From an uncultured Chlorobiaceae bacterium (GTDB lineage: Bacteria; Bacteroidota; Chlorobiia; Chlorobiales; Chlorobiaceae), in NCBI GenBank assembly GCA_903895195.1, contig CAITSZ010000014.1, forward strand, positions 1 to 42,626: 42,626 bases of DNA. The letters run 5' to 3'. Below are positions 23,968-33,133 of the stretch, piece by piece. The stretch's first letter is position 1; every line of letters starts with the position of its first letter. The position numbers were made by a program, and so were the translations under genes. Below the pieces are notes generated by a model. The model saw only the letters and a list, made by a program, of their open reading frames with translations, made no database searches and had not been told where the DNA came from.

Positions 23968-26292
23968 TCAGACTTTCAAGAGTTCCATCATCAGTTCAAG
24001 CAGTTCGCTTTTGTTGATGGGCTTGGTGATAAAACCGTCACATCCTGCCTCTGTGGCTTTTTCCCTCTCCTCTTTGGATGTGAATGCCGACTGGGCGATA
24101 ATGGGGAGGTCCGGCCGTTTTTGTTTGATCAGTTTTGTGGCATCATAGCCATTCATCACCGGCATCTGAATATCCATCAGCACAAGGTTGATCTCCGGAT
24201 GATGTCCCACAAGCTCTACCGCCTCCCAGCCGTTTTCAGCACAAAGAATGGTAATGTTGTCGCCTTTAAGGTTCTTTTTAAACAAGATGGTGCTTACTGA
24301 GTCATCTTCGGCTACGAGAATACAGAGAGAAGGAGGCGAGTCGATAGCATTTTTCACGACCGGTAATGAAGTGTCAGGGGCGCTGTCAGGTTGCTTGTAG
24401 GGTAGCGTAAAAGAAAAGGTACTGCCAGCACCCTCAACCGATTCCACCTTCATTGAGCCACCCAGCATTTCAACAAATGCTTTTGAAATGCTCAACCCGA
24501 GACCAGCCCCCTCATGAGCACGGGTTAAGGATGTATTGACCTGATGAAACCGTTCAAAAATCTTCGTTTTTTTGTCAACAGCAATACCCATTCCTGAATC
24601 AATACAAAAAAATTCAAGGGTACCCTCTTTTTTAGAATAACCGAAATCAATTCCACCTTTGGCGGTGAACTTAATGGCATTCTGGATAAGGTTTATCAGT
24701 ATCTGAGAGAGTTTTGCGCTATCGGTCTCAATAATGCACTCCAGGTCCGACAGTCCCTTCATACTGCTTAATCGCAATCCTTTTTTCCTCGCTTCGAGCT
24801 TGAAAAAAGCCAGAAGATTATCTAAAACCTCGTTTACATTGGTTTCAGTAACCTGCACGGTTGCTTCATTTGAATCAATGCGCGAAATATCGATGAGATC
24901 GTTGATCAGATTCAGCATGCGCTCACCGCTTTGATGAATGAGATCGATATACTCGGTCTGTTCTTCTCCCGATAATTGGGGTTCCTTCAACAGTTGTGAA
25001 AATCCGAGAATGCCGTTCATCGGAGTACGTATTTCATGGCTGATATTTGCCAGAAATGCCGTTTTTAAACGGTCGCCCTCCTCGGCTTTTTCTTTGGCAG
25101 CCAAAAGCTCATTCAGAGTGCAGTGCAGTGCTTTTTCGGCCTCAGCTTGATTTTTCCGACTTCGTAACATGGTGATTCCATACCCCAGGTTCTCAGCCAG
25201 TGCGTTAAGAAGATTAGTCTCCATTGCATTAAAAGCATCAGGCAAGGCAGAATAAACTGTTATGGCACCAAACACCCGTCGGCCGTTATTTAAAGGGAAA
25301 CTCTGCAGGGATGCATACCCTCTTTCTTTAGCTCTATACCGCCAAGGCTCAAACTCCGGGTCGTTAAGAATATCACGAATGCAGGAAGGCTTCCCACTGC
25401 GGATAACTTTGCCTATAGGTCCTTGCCCAAGTTTCACATCTGCCCAGGTCAAACCGGTTGTATCAATGTAGCCCTGCTCGAAACCTGCCTGAGCCGCTGC
25501 GTATATACTTTTTTCTTTGTCATTTCCCGCATACCCGATCCAGGCCATCCTGTAGCCGCCGGTTTCAACCATGATGCTGCAAATCTTTTGCAGTAATTCC
25601 TGTTCATTAGAGCAATGAATCAGAGCCTGATTGCAATGGTTTGTCGCAAGGAGTGCGCGGGTCAGCCGGTTAAGTTCGTTCTCCGTTTCTTGCTGCTCAG
25701 TAATATCCGACAGAATAAGCCGGTATTCGAGTCCATCACCGCTCAATACAGCATCAATGCGAACAGCTTGAACCACCGGGTCATCTTGTCCGCGGGAGTG
25801 GTGAACCCCATCATGCAAAAGCTTGACATCAACGCTTGCAGGCCCTTTCATGGAAACAACATCTTCAAGAACCGCCTTGAATACCGGGATATCTTCCGGA
25901 TTTATAAAATTCTGAAAACAATTCCCCTGTAACAGTGAACGCTCAACACCAAGCATTTTTGCTGCCGTCAGGTTTACTTGAATTATTGTTCCATCACGTT
26001 CCAGAGTTAAATATCCAGTAGGTGCAAAGTCATAAAGCTCAGTGTACCGCTCTAAACTCTTTTTCAGATTTTCATGTGATACAATGAGTCCATCATTCGA
26101 CCGCTTCACCTCTGCCTGAAGCGTTTCAAGCTCTATCTGATAACCGGATAGTTGCTGAATCATCCTGAACATTTCCTCAGGTGAAGAAGAAGAATCAAGT
26201 AGGGCCAAGGGGTTTCGCATCATGTGATCTTCACCAAGAGAGGGTAACTCTGATGATGAAGCAGGATTATTGCTTTGCTGCTTTTTCGGCAT
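23968..26292 (-). CDS. Hybrid sensor histidine kinase/response regulator
   Basis: 774 residues: N-terminal coiled coil (about 35-85), PAS (85-200), GAF (225-378), HisKA with H419 in NISHEIRTPMNGILGF, HATPase (boxes DSGMGIAVDKKTKIFERF and GAGLGLSISKAFVEMLGG), then a receiver with D707 in LVLMDIQMPVMNGYDAT. No membrane segment. The GAF domain is strikingly like that of the multi-PAS kinase (both contain KICSIMVETGGYRMAW and similar GQGP-G motifs), so the two probably arose by duplication and may sense the same signal. No Hpt protein or output domain is attached, so the phosphate must move to an unlinked partner. Confidence 0.9.
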   Translation of the reverse strand: MPKKQQSNNPASSSELPSLGEDHMMRNPLALLDSSSSPEEMFRMIQQLSGYQIELETLQAEVKRSNDGLIVSHENLKKSLERYTELYDFAPTGYLTLERDGTIIQVNLTAAKMLGVERSLLQGNCFQNFINPEDIPVFKAVLEDVVSMKGPASVDVKLLHDGVHHSRGQDDPVVQAVRIDAVLSGDGLEYRLILSDITEQQETENELNRLTRALLATNHCNQALIHCSNEQELLQKICSIMVETGGYRMAWIGYAGNDKEKSIYAAAQAGFEQGYIDTTGLTWADVKLGQGPIGKVIRSGKPSCIRDILNDPEFEPWRYRAKERGYASLQSFPLNNGRRVFGAITVYSALPDAFNAMETNLLNALAENLGYGITMLRSRKNQAEAEKALHCTLNELLAAKEKAEEGDRLKTAFLANISHEIRTPMNGILGFSQLLKEPQLSGEEQTEYIDLIHQSGERMLNLINDLIDISRIDSNEATVQVTETNVNEVLDNLLAFFKLEARKKGLRLSSMKGLSDLECIIETDSAKLSQILINLIQNAIKFTAKGGIDFGYSKKEGTLEFFCIDSGMGIAVDKKTKIFERFHQVNTSLTRAHEGAGLGLSISKAFVEMLGGSMKVESVEGAGSTFSFTLPYKQPDSAPDTSLPVVKNAIDSPPSLCILVAEDDSVSTILFKKNLKGDNITILCAENGWEAVELVGHHPEINLVLMDIQMPVMNGYDATKLIKQKRPDLPIIAQSAFTSKEEREKATEAGCDGFITKPINKSELLELMMELLKV

Positions 26293-26604
26293 TTGCGGTA
26301 TTTAGAAAGTTAGAACGCAAAACGTTCTCTCAACTATTGGATAACGATACGAACTCTCACAAGTTTTTTTCGACACCAACAGCATAAAGCGTGAGCGATG
26401 AGCAACTTTTTTTGTATGTGGCAAGTAGTTAGTCTTAACGTAAAGCAGTCGCAATGTATATAGTATATATGCGTATTGCGGTTAAGCCTGCATCTCCTAA
26501 AGAAAGATAAAAATAATCTTTGTATAAAATAAATGGTCGGATCTCTGAAGCTCTTTATAAGTCCCATAGTACCTATAAGACCTATATTACTCCAAAATCC
26601 TCTC
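26293..26604. other. Intergenic region with 9-bp repeats
   Basis: About 310 bases between the hybrid kinase start and the end of lysS. It contains the second 9-bp repeat run near the lysS end and is otherwise AT-rich. No RNA gene or ORF is supported. Confidence 0.5.
26553..26588. repeat. 9-bp tandem repeat, copy 2
   Basis: Four units in exact 9-bp register: CTTTATAAG, TCCCATAGT, ACCTATAAG, ACCTATATT. It is the same unit family as at 3637-3663 and 34811-34855, and lies just after the 3' end of lysS. Confidence 0.65.
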
Positions 26605-28140
26605 CTACTCCGGTTTCAAATGCGGAAAGAATATCACATCCCTGATGGAGTCCTGTCCGGTAATAAGCATTACCAGTCGGTCGATCCCTATTCCAAGCCC
26701 GGCGCATGGCGGCATGCCGTACTCGATTGCCCGAAGGAAGTCTTCATCAACAACCATAGCCTCCTCGTCGCCCCGCTGCCTTAATCGGGCTTGGGACTCA
26801 AGTCTTTCACGCTGTATGACTGGATCGTTCAGTTCTGAAAAAGAGTTGCACACCTCTTTGCCTCCGACAATAAGCTCAAAGCGCTCAACGATTCCTGGCT
26901 GTGAAGCGTGTTCCTTAGCCAGGGGCGACATTTCAGTAGGGTAATCGGTTATAAATGTTGGCTGAATAAGCTTTGGCTCAACAAATTCCCCGAAAATTTC
27001 ATCGATAATTTTGCCGCTGCTGATTTTTGGATCAAGTGACAACCCAAGATCTTTTGCGGTGTAGCGAAGCTCCTCTTCCGATTTTCCTCGAATATCCTTG
27101 CCGGTGTATTCCGCTATAGCATCAATAATGCTCAGGCGCCTGAACGGTGGCTTCAGATAGATCTCATTACCGAGAAACGTCGTAACATCGCTCTGATTGA
27201 CTTCGAGAGCAGTCTGGTAAAACAGCTCCTCAACGAGCTCCATCATCCAGTTATAATCCTTGTAGGCTACATAAAGCTCAACCTGGGTGAATTCAGGGTT
27301 ATGGAAACGGTCGATTCCCTCATTTCTGAAATCCTTTCCAAATTCAAATACCCCGTCAAATCCACCTACAATAAGTCGTTTGAGGTAAAGCTCATTGGCA
27401 ATACGCAAATAGAGCTGCATGTCGAGCGCATTGTGATGCGTCGTGAATGGCCGAGCTGCTGCACCTCCATAAATCGGTTGCAGTATAGGGGTTTCAACTT
27501 CAAGCCACCCTTGTTTGGCAAAAAATTGCCTCATAAATGAAACAACGGCTGAGCGCTTTATAAAGGTCTCTTTTACCTCCGGATTAACAATCAGATCAAC
27601 ATACCGCTGGCGATAGCGAAGTTCCTTGTCGCTGAAAGCATCAAAAATCACTTTTTCCCCATCGACCTCTTTTTCCTTGGCCACTGGTATCGGTCTCAGT
27701 GATTTGGTAAGCAGCTCCAACTGTTCGGCATGTACTGATATTTCACCGGTTCTGGTTTTGAACGTATATCCTTTCACCCCGACGATATCGCCGATATCGA
27801 GCAATTTGAAGGTGTCATACGTAGCGTCACCCACCTCATCTTTTTTCATGTAAATCTGGATTCTGCCTCTGGAGTCCTGAAGATGGAAAAACGATGCTTT
27901 TCCCATCTTTCTAATAGTCATGATTCTGCCCGCAACCGACACCGGTTCATGAACATCATCCTGAAAATTTATGAGAATATCATGTGAAGACCGGCTGACA
28001 TCAAATTTGCATGGGTAAGGATTTACCCCGGCATCAATGAGCTGTTGTCTTTCTTCAAGCCGGCGCACCATCTGGTCATTCAGGGAGGGCTGAGCCGGTT
28101 GCTCCTGGTTGTTCTGGTTCTGTTCGTTCTCTTTATGCAT
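26605..28140 (-). CDS. lysS: Lysyl-tRNA synthetase, class II
   Basis: 511 residues. An N-terminal OB-fold anticodon-binding domain (about 65-175; [23 protein letters not shown]) precedes the class II catalytic core: motif 2 [20 protein letters not shown] and motif 3 [30 protein letters not shown] at the C-terminus. It charges tRNA-Lys in the cytoplasm using ATP. The sequence is full length with no break. It lies 64 bases downstream of crtB on the same strand, so the two may share a transcript. Confidence 0.97.
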   Translation of the reverse strand: MHKENEQNQNNQEQPAQPSLNDQMVRRLEERQQLIDAGVNPYPCKFDVSRSSHDILINFQDDVHEPVSVAGRIMTIRKMGKASFFHLQDSRGRIQIYMKKDEVGDATYDTFKLLDIGDIVGVKGYTFKTRTGEISVHAEQLELLTKSLRPIPVAKEKEVDGEKVIFDAFSDKELRYRQRYVDLIVNPEVKETFIKRSAVVSFMRQFFAKQGWLEVETPILQPIYGGAAARPFTTHHNALDMQLYLRIANELYLKRLIVGGFDGVFEFGKDFRNEGIDRFHNPEFTQVELYVAYKDYNWMMELVEELFYQTALEVNQSDVTTFLGNEIYLKPPFRRLSIIDAIAEYTGKDIRGKSEEELRYTAKDLGLSLDPKISSGKIIDEIFGEFVEPKLIQPTFITDYPTEMSPLAKEHASQPGIVERFELIVGGKEVCNSFSELNDPVIQRERLESQARLRQRGDEEAMVVDEDFLRAIEYGMPPCAGLGIGIDRLVMLITGQDSIRDVIFFPHLKPE

Positions 28141-28204
28141 GATCTCCTGTACCTGTGAATTCTATAAGTGAAAAATTGTTGATCAGCCTTGGCTCTCCTC
28201 TTAA

Positions 28205-29137
28205 TCAGCCACTCACCATGGTTTTATACAAGACGTACGGAATGGTGCTGATTTTCTGATAAAATGAGCGATAGGCTCTTTTTGAAAAAACATCATAATT
28301 GTTTTTTTCGATCGCGCTTAAAATATTGCCGTAATTTATGCTGCTGATGCATACACCAAACCTGCTTTGCCTCTCAAGCATAGGTATGCCTTTCTCCGAA
28401 GAGCGGTAATAGCTACGGGCCCTTTCAATCTGAAACTTCATCAGATTGGTGAAGTTATTATTTATTCTCTTTTGCATGAACTCTTCTTTCGAATAGTTGA
28501 AACGGCGGAGATCCTCCAGAGGGAGGTATATCCTTCCACGGTCAACATCTTCGCCTACATCACGCAAAATGTTGGTCAACTGCATAGCTATTCCCAGCTC
28601 AATGGCGTGCTCCAGAGCTTGTTTGTCCCTGTATCCGAAAATTTCTGATGTCATCAGCCCGACTACAGCAGCGACCTTGTAACAGTAGACGTAAAGCTCA
28701 TCAAAGGTCTCAAAGGGCTTGAACTCGATATCCATAGCTACCCCATCCATAAGATCAAGCGGCAGCTCAATCGGGATTGCATAGCTTTTCAGGGTATCCT
28801 GCCAGGCCAGCATGATCGGGTCATTGTCGACGTTGCCAGCATAACAAGCTTTAAGCCGCGATTTCCAGCCCTCAAGCATCACGCTGATCTCATCGGTGGT
28901 AATCAGGCCATCTTGAAACTTATCCTCTGCCATGTCAACGACATCATCAACCGTTCTCAGCAGGGCATAAATCGCAAAAATCGGGTTCTGCTGCTTTTTA
29001 GGGAGAAACAGGCTTGCGAGGTAAAACGTTTTGGCGTGTTTTTTGGAAATATTCTTGCAGTAACTGTAAGCTTCTTCTAACGTTATCAGCTTATTATTTT
29101 CTTTTCCGGCAGTTTTTTCATTATAGCTGTAATTCAT
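28205..29137 (-). CDS. crtB: Phytoene synthase (squalene/phytoene synthase family)
   Basis: 310 residues. Both aspartate-rich magnesium-diphosphate motifs are present: DDVVDMAED and NILRDVGEDVDRGRIYLP, together with the N-terminal KKHAKTFYLASLFLP and the YALLRTVDDVVD helix. The enzyme condenses two geranylgeranyl diphosphates to phytoene, the first step of carotenoid synthesis. Green sulfur bacteria need carotenoids for chlorosomes and reaction centres. The family also includes squalene synthases, but the motif set and the expected host favour CrtB. Divergent from hflX. Confidence 0.88.
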   Translation of the reverse strand: MNYSYNEKTAGKENNKLITLEEAYSYCKNISKKHAKTFYLASLFLPKKQQNPIFAIYALLRTVDDVVDMAEDKFQDGLITTDEISVMLEGWKSRLKACYAGNVDNDPIMLAWQDTLKSYAIPIELPLDLMDGVAMDIEFKPFETFDELYVYCYKVAAVVGLMTSEIFGYRDKQALEHAIELGIAMQLTNILRDVGEDVDRGRIYLPLEDLRRFNYSKEEFMQKRINNNFTNLMKFQIERARSYYRSSEKGIPMLERQSRFGVCISSINYGNILSAIEKNNYDVFSKRAYRSFYQKISTIPYVLYKTMVSG

Positions 29138-29349
29138 CTGACATACGCGCTTATATTAGCCTGTTCTGGTCACCACAGCTCAGTTATCCTCTTTAATGAA
29201 TGCCGTGAAAGTAAAAATATGTAACTTTATAAGTCGTGACAACGTTAACAAAAAGAGTTTGTCAAGATAAAACAATGGTTGTAATATAGCAACAACACTT
29301 GTTACAGTTCATTATGCTACAAATGCTTGCCTAATCAATTATTGCCCTG

Positions 29350-30639
29350 TTGAATATTGTCGAATCTGAAAATAAAAGGGAAAAGGCCATTCTTATTGGC
29401 CTCTTTTCCCCCCCCGAAACACCCCGATCCCTTGTTGAGGAATATCTCGATGAGCTTGCTTTTCTCGCCGATACTGCAGGGGCTGATATTGTCGAAAAAT
29501 TCATACAGGATAAAAAACTGCGCGATCCAGCCTATGGTATAGGAAAAGGCAAGCTTGAAGAGCTGGTTCTCTTTGTCAAAGAGCATGAAATTGATCTTGT
29601 AATTTTCGATGACGATCTTTCGCCTGCACAGGCAAGAAATCTCGAAAAGACTCTTCAGTGCAAAGTTATCGATCGCACAGCCTTGATTTTGCAGATCTTT
29701 GCCATAAGAGCGCAATCGGCTCAGGCAAAAATGCAGGTTGAACTTGCCCAGCTTGAATACATGCTCCCTCGCCTTTCTGGACAGTGGACTCACTTGTCAA
29801 AGCAGAAGGGAGGTATTGGTAACAAAGGTCCCGGTGAAACTCAGATTGAGACCGACCGCCGTCTGGTTCGCGACAGGATCTCCCTCTTGAAAAAGAAGCT
29901 TAAAGAGGTCTCTCTGCAGCATGATACCCAGACCCAGGGTCGCCAGACAGTCCCGAGAGTCTCTCTTGTCGGCTATACAAATGCCGGTAAGTCCACCCTG
30001 ATGAACGCGCTCTGCCCGGAGGCTCAGGCTTTTGCCGAAAACAGGCTATTTGCCACCCTCGATACCAAAACCCGCCGTCTGGAACTGAACATCAACAAGC
30101 TTGTTCTTTTGTCCGATACGGTCGGTTTCATCCGCAAACTCCCGCACACGCTTGTCGAAAGTTTTAAGTCAACCCTTGACGAGGTGCTGCAGGCCGATTT
30201 TCTGCTTCATATCATCGATATAAGTCATCCCGGCTTTGAGGATCAGATGCAGGTTGTGCGCGACACGCTCAAGGATATCGGGGTTATGCATGATCATATC
30301 ATCGATGTATTCAACAAGATCGATGCCCTTGAAGATCCTTCACTGCTTAGGGAGTTCACTGAAAAATATCCTGATGCGGTCTTTATATCCGCCGTTCGTG
30401 GTCTCAATATCTCACTCCTTAAAGAGATTATCAGCCAGCATGTAGCCCGCGACTACCAGGAGCGCCATATAAGCATTCATGTTTCCAATTATAAACTCAT
30501 CAGCTATCTCTACGAGCACACTGAAGTTATTGATGAACGCTGTATCGACGAAGAGGTTGAGCTGACCTTCAGGGTGCACAAACACCAGCTCAAACACATC
30601 GATTCTCTCATCGCATCTTCACAAAAGCTCCCGACATGA
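29350..30639 (+). CDS. hflX: GTPase HflX
   Basis: 429 residues. The N-terminal HflX domain is typical (GIGKGKLEELVLFVKEHEIDLVIFDDDLSPAQARNLE, VIDRTALILQIFAIRAQS), then the glycine-rich GGIGNKGPGETQIETDRR, and the G-domain with G1 GYTNAGKST, G3 DTVGFIRKLPH and G4 NKID. HflX binds the 50S subunit and splits or rescues stalled ribosomes under stress. Translation begins at a TTG (29350) without a clear binding site. The reading frame overlaps ybeY by four bases (ATGA). Confidence 0.95.
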   Translation: MNIVESENKREKAILIGLFSPPETPRSLVEEYLDELAFLADTAGADIVEKFIQDKKLRDPAYGIGKGKLEELVLFVKEHEIDLVIFDDDLSPAQARNLEKTLQCKVIDRTALILQIFAIRAQSAQAKMQVELAQLEYMLPRLSGQWTHLSKQKGGIGNKGPGETQIETDRRLVRDRISLLKKKLKEVSLQHDTQTQGRQTVPRVSLVGYTNAGKSTLMNALCPEAQAFAENRLFATLDTKTRRLELNINKLVLLSDTVGFIRKLPHTLVESFKSTLDEVLQADFLLHIIDISHPGFEDQMQVVRDTLKDIGVMHDHIIDVFNKIDALEDPSLLREFTEKYPDAVFISAVRGLNISLLKEIISQHVARDYQERHISIHVSNYKLISYLYEHTEVIDERCIDEEVELTFRVHKHQLKHIDSLIASSQKLPT

Positions 30640-31058
30640 CCCTGCAGATTTACAACACCACAAAACGGGAACTCCCTGAACAACTCCTTGAAAAAGCAGT
30701 GCTTCTGGTGCTGAAAACTGAAGGATGCACCGTGGACTCCATTGTAGGAGTCTATTGCGGCAACAAAATGATGCAACGCATAAACCGTGAGTTTTTGCAG
30801 CATGATTACACAACCGATACCATTACATTCCGTTATAACAAGGGAAGTGATATCGATGGCGAGTTTTATATTTCCCTCGATGTCGTCAAAGAAAATGCTT
30901 CCAGATTCTCGGCTGATTTTCTTCAGGAACTTCTTCGCGTCACATTCCATTCCGCGCTTCATCTTATCGGTTATGACGATCACTCTCCTGAAGATCGACA
31001 GCTGATGCAGGACAAAGAAGCCTTTTATCTCAATCTCTTCCATCCCGAAAAAGCATAA
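30636..31058 (+). CDS. ybeY: rRNA maturation endoribonuclease YbeY
   Basis: 140 residues. The zinc-binding region reads TFHSALHLIGYDDH, equivalent to the family motif HGxLHLxGYDH, with the three metal-ligand histidines. The upstream DTITFRYN and GEFYISLDVV segments are also typical. YbeY takes part in 16S rRNA 3'-end maturation and ribosome quality control. The ATG overlaps the hflX stop codon (ATGA), so translation is coupled to a second ribosome-linked gene. Confidence 0.93.
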   Translation: MTLQIYNTTKRELPEQLLEKAVLLVLKTEGCTVDSIVGVYCGNKMMQRINREFLQHDYTTDTITFRYNKGSDIDGEFYISLDVVKENASRFSADFLQELLRVTFHSALHLIGYDDHSPEDRQLMQDKEAFYLNLFHPEKA

Positions 31059-31071
31059 TTCTTTTGAATCT

Positions 31072-31614
31072 ATGATGAGCAGCAATGATGTTCAGGAAGT
31101 TCCACGCCGTCAACCGTCATTCTGGAAGCGTTTCCTGTTGGCCATTAATCTCCTCGTTATTGTGTCGCTTGCTGGAGGAATATTCTGGATGCGATACCAG
31201 AGCGATGAAAAACAGCAACAGCTTACAGAGCAGGCCGAGATTCGCTACCTCTATCTTCAGCGCCAGGAAATGAAGCTATTCTCGCTTCCTCTCGCCTGGT
31301 CGGTGCGCAAAGAGCTGATGCGTTCCAATTATGACCAGATCGATGAGTATTTCACTGAATTGATCAAAAAGAAAGGGTTCGGCATCATCATGCTTATAGA
31401 CCCCTCCGGAACCATCAAAGTCTCGACTGATCGCAAGTTGCAGGGGAGTTCTTTTTCCCGCCTCTTTCCCGGAATGAACCTTGGGACATCGGAGCTGATT
31501 TCCTATCCTCTCCAGCAGCGCAAAAACATGTTTCTCGTTCCGGTGATGGGTCTGAATGATAAAATCGGAACCATAGCTTTTATCTGCAATTATCAGGAGT
31601 TGTTGACGCCCTGA
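31072..31614 (+). CDS. Membrane-anchored protein with periplasmic sensor-like domain
   Basis: 180 residues, family not recognised. One transmembrane helix at about 21-42 (FLLAINLLVIVSLAGGIFWM) follows a basic N-terminus. The remainder is an extracytoplasmic region that reads like a Cache/PAS-type sensor fold: a helical segment, then GFGIIMLIDPSGTIKVSTD and a terminal MGLNDKIGTIAFICNYQELL. There is no output domain, so it may be an orphan sensor module or act with another protein. It starts 13 bases after ybeY and ends close to the lipoprotein gene, suggesting one operon. Confidence 0.65.
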   Translation: MMSSNDVQEVPRRQPSFWKRFLLAINLLVIVSLAGGIFWMRYQSDEKQQQLTEQAEIRYLYLQRQEMKLFSLPLAWSVRKELMRSNYDQIDEYFTELIKKKGFGIIMLIDPSGTIKVSTDRKLQGSSFSRLFPGMNLGTSELISYPLQQRKNMFLVPVMGLNDKIGTIAFICNYQELLTP

Positions 31615-31672
31615 AGCATTGTTGTCTTATTTCTTTTTTGAAGTGTATCCAGTTAACTATAACGTTACTCAT

Positions 31673-32500
31673 ATGCGAAAAAGTGTTTCTCCGCTTCTTC
31701 TCGTTCTCACAAGTATGCTGATACTCGGAGCGTGCAGCAGCAAAAAAAATGAGACAACATCGCCAAAAGTCAGCGAAGTAACCCCAGGATCAATCCAGCC
31801 GGCTGTCCAGCCATTCGAAGGTGTTCTTACCTTGCAGACCACTATTCCTGATGCTGGATCCACAGAAACCAGGCTCTTTATTGCCAAAGAGGGGGTTCGT
31901 ACAGAAAGCAGTTCACACATGAAAAACATGCCTTCTGATATAAAGATGGTTATTATTTCCCCTTCCGACACCCCTAATCTTGTCTATCTCGTCAATACAG
32001 CACAAAAATCCTGGTCGGTTATCAATACCGATACCATGAAAAAGGATGTGGCCGCAACTGAAAAGACAGACAGTTATACCAACGCAAAAATTGAAAATCT
32101 CGGCAGAGAGCAGGTTAATGGTTACAACTGTTCACATGTTCGCGTCACTCATGGCGAGTCAGTGATGGAGATGTGGGTATCAAAAGAGATTCTTGATTAT
32201 TTTACCTATGCGCGGATGCAGAGTGCAAGTGACAAAAATATGCCTGTATTGGCTCGTCGAATGAAGGCCGCCGGTCTTGATGGTTTTCCCGTCAAAATAT
32301 GGCACCGTCAGGCCAACATTATTACTGAACTGACCAAAGTGGAAAAGCACGGGCTTGATGCCTCTCTCTTCAAGGTTCCGGCCGGGTTTACAAAAAATGA
32401 ATTTCCTGCAATGCACAGTGGTACAGCCTCCAGTAACAAGAAAGATCTTGAAGCCATGGTGAAGAAAATGCAGGAAGAGATGAAAAATCAGAAGAAATAA
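31673..32500 (+). CDS. Outer-surface lipoprotein of unknown function (DUF4412-like)
   Basis: 275 residues from the ATG at 31673. The upstream in-frame extension to 31619 is unlikely, because the signal sequence starts here: MRKSVSPLLLVLTSMLILGAC with lipobox cysteine C21. The mature part is rich in beta-strand pattern (RLFIAKEGVRTESS, MVIISPSDTPNLVYLVNTAQKSWSVI, NCSHVRVTHGESVMEMWVSKEIL), matching DUF4412-type proteins that measure a residue-modification-like change. The C-terminal tail is Lys/Glu-rich. Function unknown; probably cotranscribed with the sensor-like gene before it. Confidence 0.72.
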   Translation: MRKSVSPLLLVLTSMLILGACSSKKNETTSPKVSEVTPGSIQPAVQPFEGVLTLQTTIPDAGSTETRLFIAKEGVRTESSSHMKNMPSDIKMVIISPSDTPNLVYLVNTAQKSWSVINTDTMKKDVAATEKTDSYTNAKIENLGREQVNGYNCSHVRVTHGESVMEMWVSKEILDYFTYARMQSASDKNMPVLARRMKAAGLDGFPVKIWHRQANIITELTKVEKHGLDASLFKVPAGFTKNEFPAMHSGTASSNKKDLEAMVKKMQEEMKNQKK

Positions 32501-32556
32501 GATTTTGCCGATGCCCCTGTTTCAAAGGAGCATTTGCAATACAAACAAGGAGCTGA

Positions 32557-32781
32557 ATGGACGAAAAAAAATATCAGGATGCAGAGAAAGTTGTGGTTAC
32601 CGACATCCGCATGCCCTTCTGGTCCATGGTTATGTTTATGGTGAAGTTGGTTTTTGCCGGCATTCCCGCGCTGGTCATTTTTTCAACGATTATAAGCCTT
32701 ATCATGGCAGTTATAACGATGCTGTTTGGGGCGATGTGGGGGTTTCATGGAATGTTTCATCAGGGTGGCCCCTCATTTTAA
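32557..32781 (+). CDS. Small membrane protein of unknown function
   Basis: 74 residues. The N-terminus is charged (MDEKKYQDAEKVVVTDIRMPF), followed by one long hydrophobic region (about 22-65), enough for one or two membrane helices, with a Met/Phe/His-rich end. A good AAGGAG (32547-32552) precedes the ATG. The composition is plausible for a real small membrane protein in this operon-like run. No family recognised. Confidence 0.6.
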   Translation: MDEKKYQDAEKVVVTDIRMPFWSMVMFMVKLVFAGIPALVIFSTIISLIMAVITMLFGAMWGFHGMFHQGGPSF

Positions 32782-32833
32782 ACAAAATCGTATTACTGTT
32801 GCGTTGTTGTTGAACAAAAAAGCAGACAAAGCT

Positions 32834-33019
32834 ATGAACATTCTTGAAACCATCTCTGTGCAGTGCCCATCGTGCGGTGAAGTAATGGAACTGCAGGTTG
32901 ATTGTGAGGAAGGAAATCAGGAGATAACGGAAGAGTGTCCGGTTTGTGACAGACCCCTTACCATTCTTATCTCTATCTCTGACAATGGCGTTTCATCATT
33001 TGATATTGTAGCTGATTAG
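32834..33019 (+). CDS. CPXCG motif-containing cysteine-rich protein
   Basis: 61 residues from the ATG at 32834. Two Cys pairs, QCPSCGEV and ECPVCDRPL, form a zinc ribbon, followed by an acidic C-terminal half (ILISISDNGVSSFDIVAD). This fits the CPXCG family of small zinc-ribbon proteins, whose function is unknown. An extended reading frame to 32726 exists but overlaps the upstream membrane-protein gene, and the Met at 32834 gives the usual family length. Confidence 0.85.
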   Translation: MNILETISVQCPSCGEVMELQVDCEEGNQEITEECPVCDRPLTILISISDNGVSSFDIVAD

Positions 33020-33133
33020 TATTCCCGGATTTATCAGCTACATCTAAAATATCGCAGTCATACACCGGCGAGAAGGAGTCTCTTGCGCTAATTTTTGCTC
33101 AAATAAAGTTATCCCTTACCCCTTATCGAGCCG

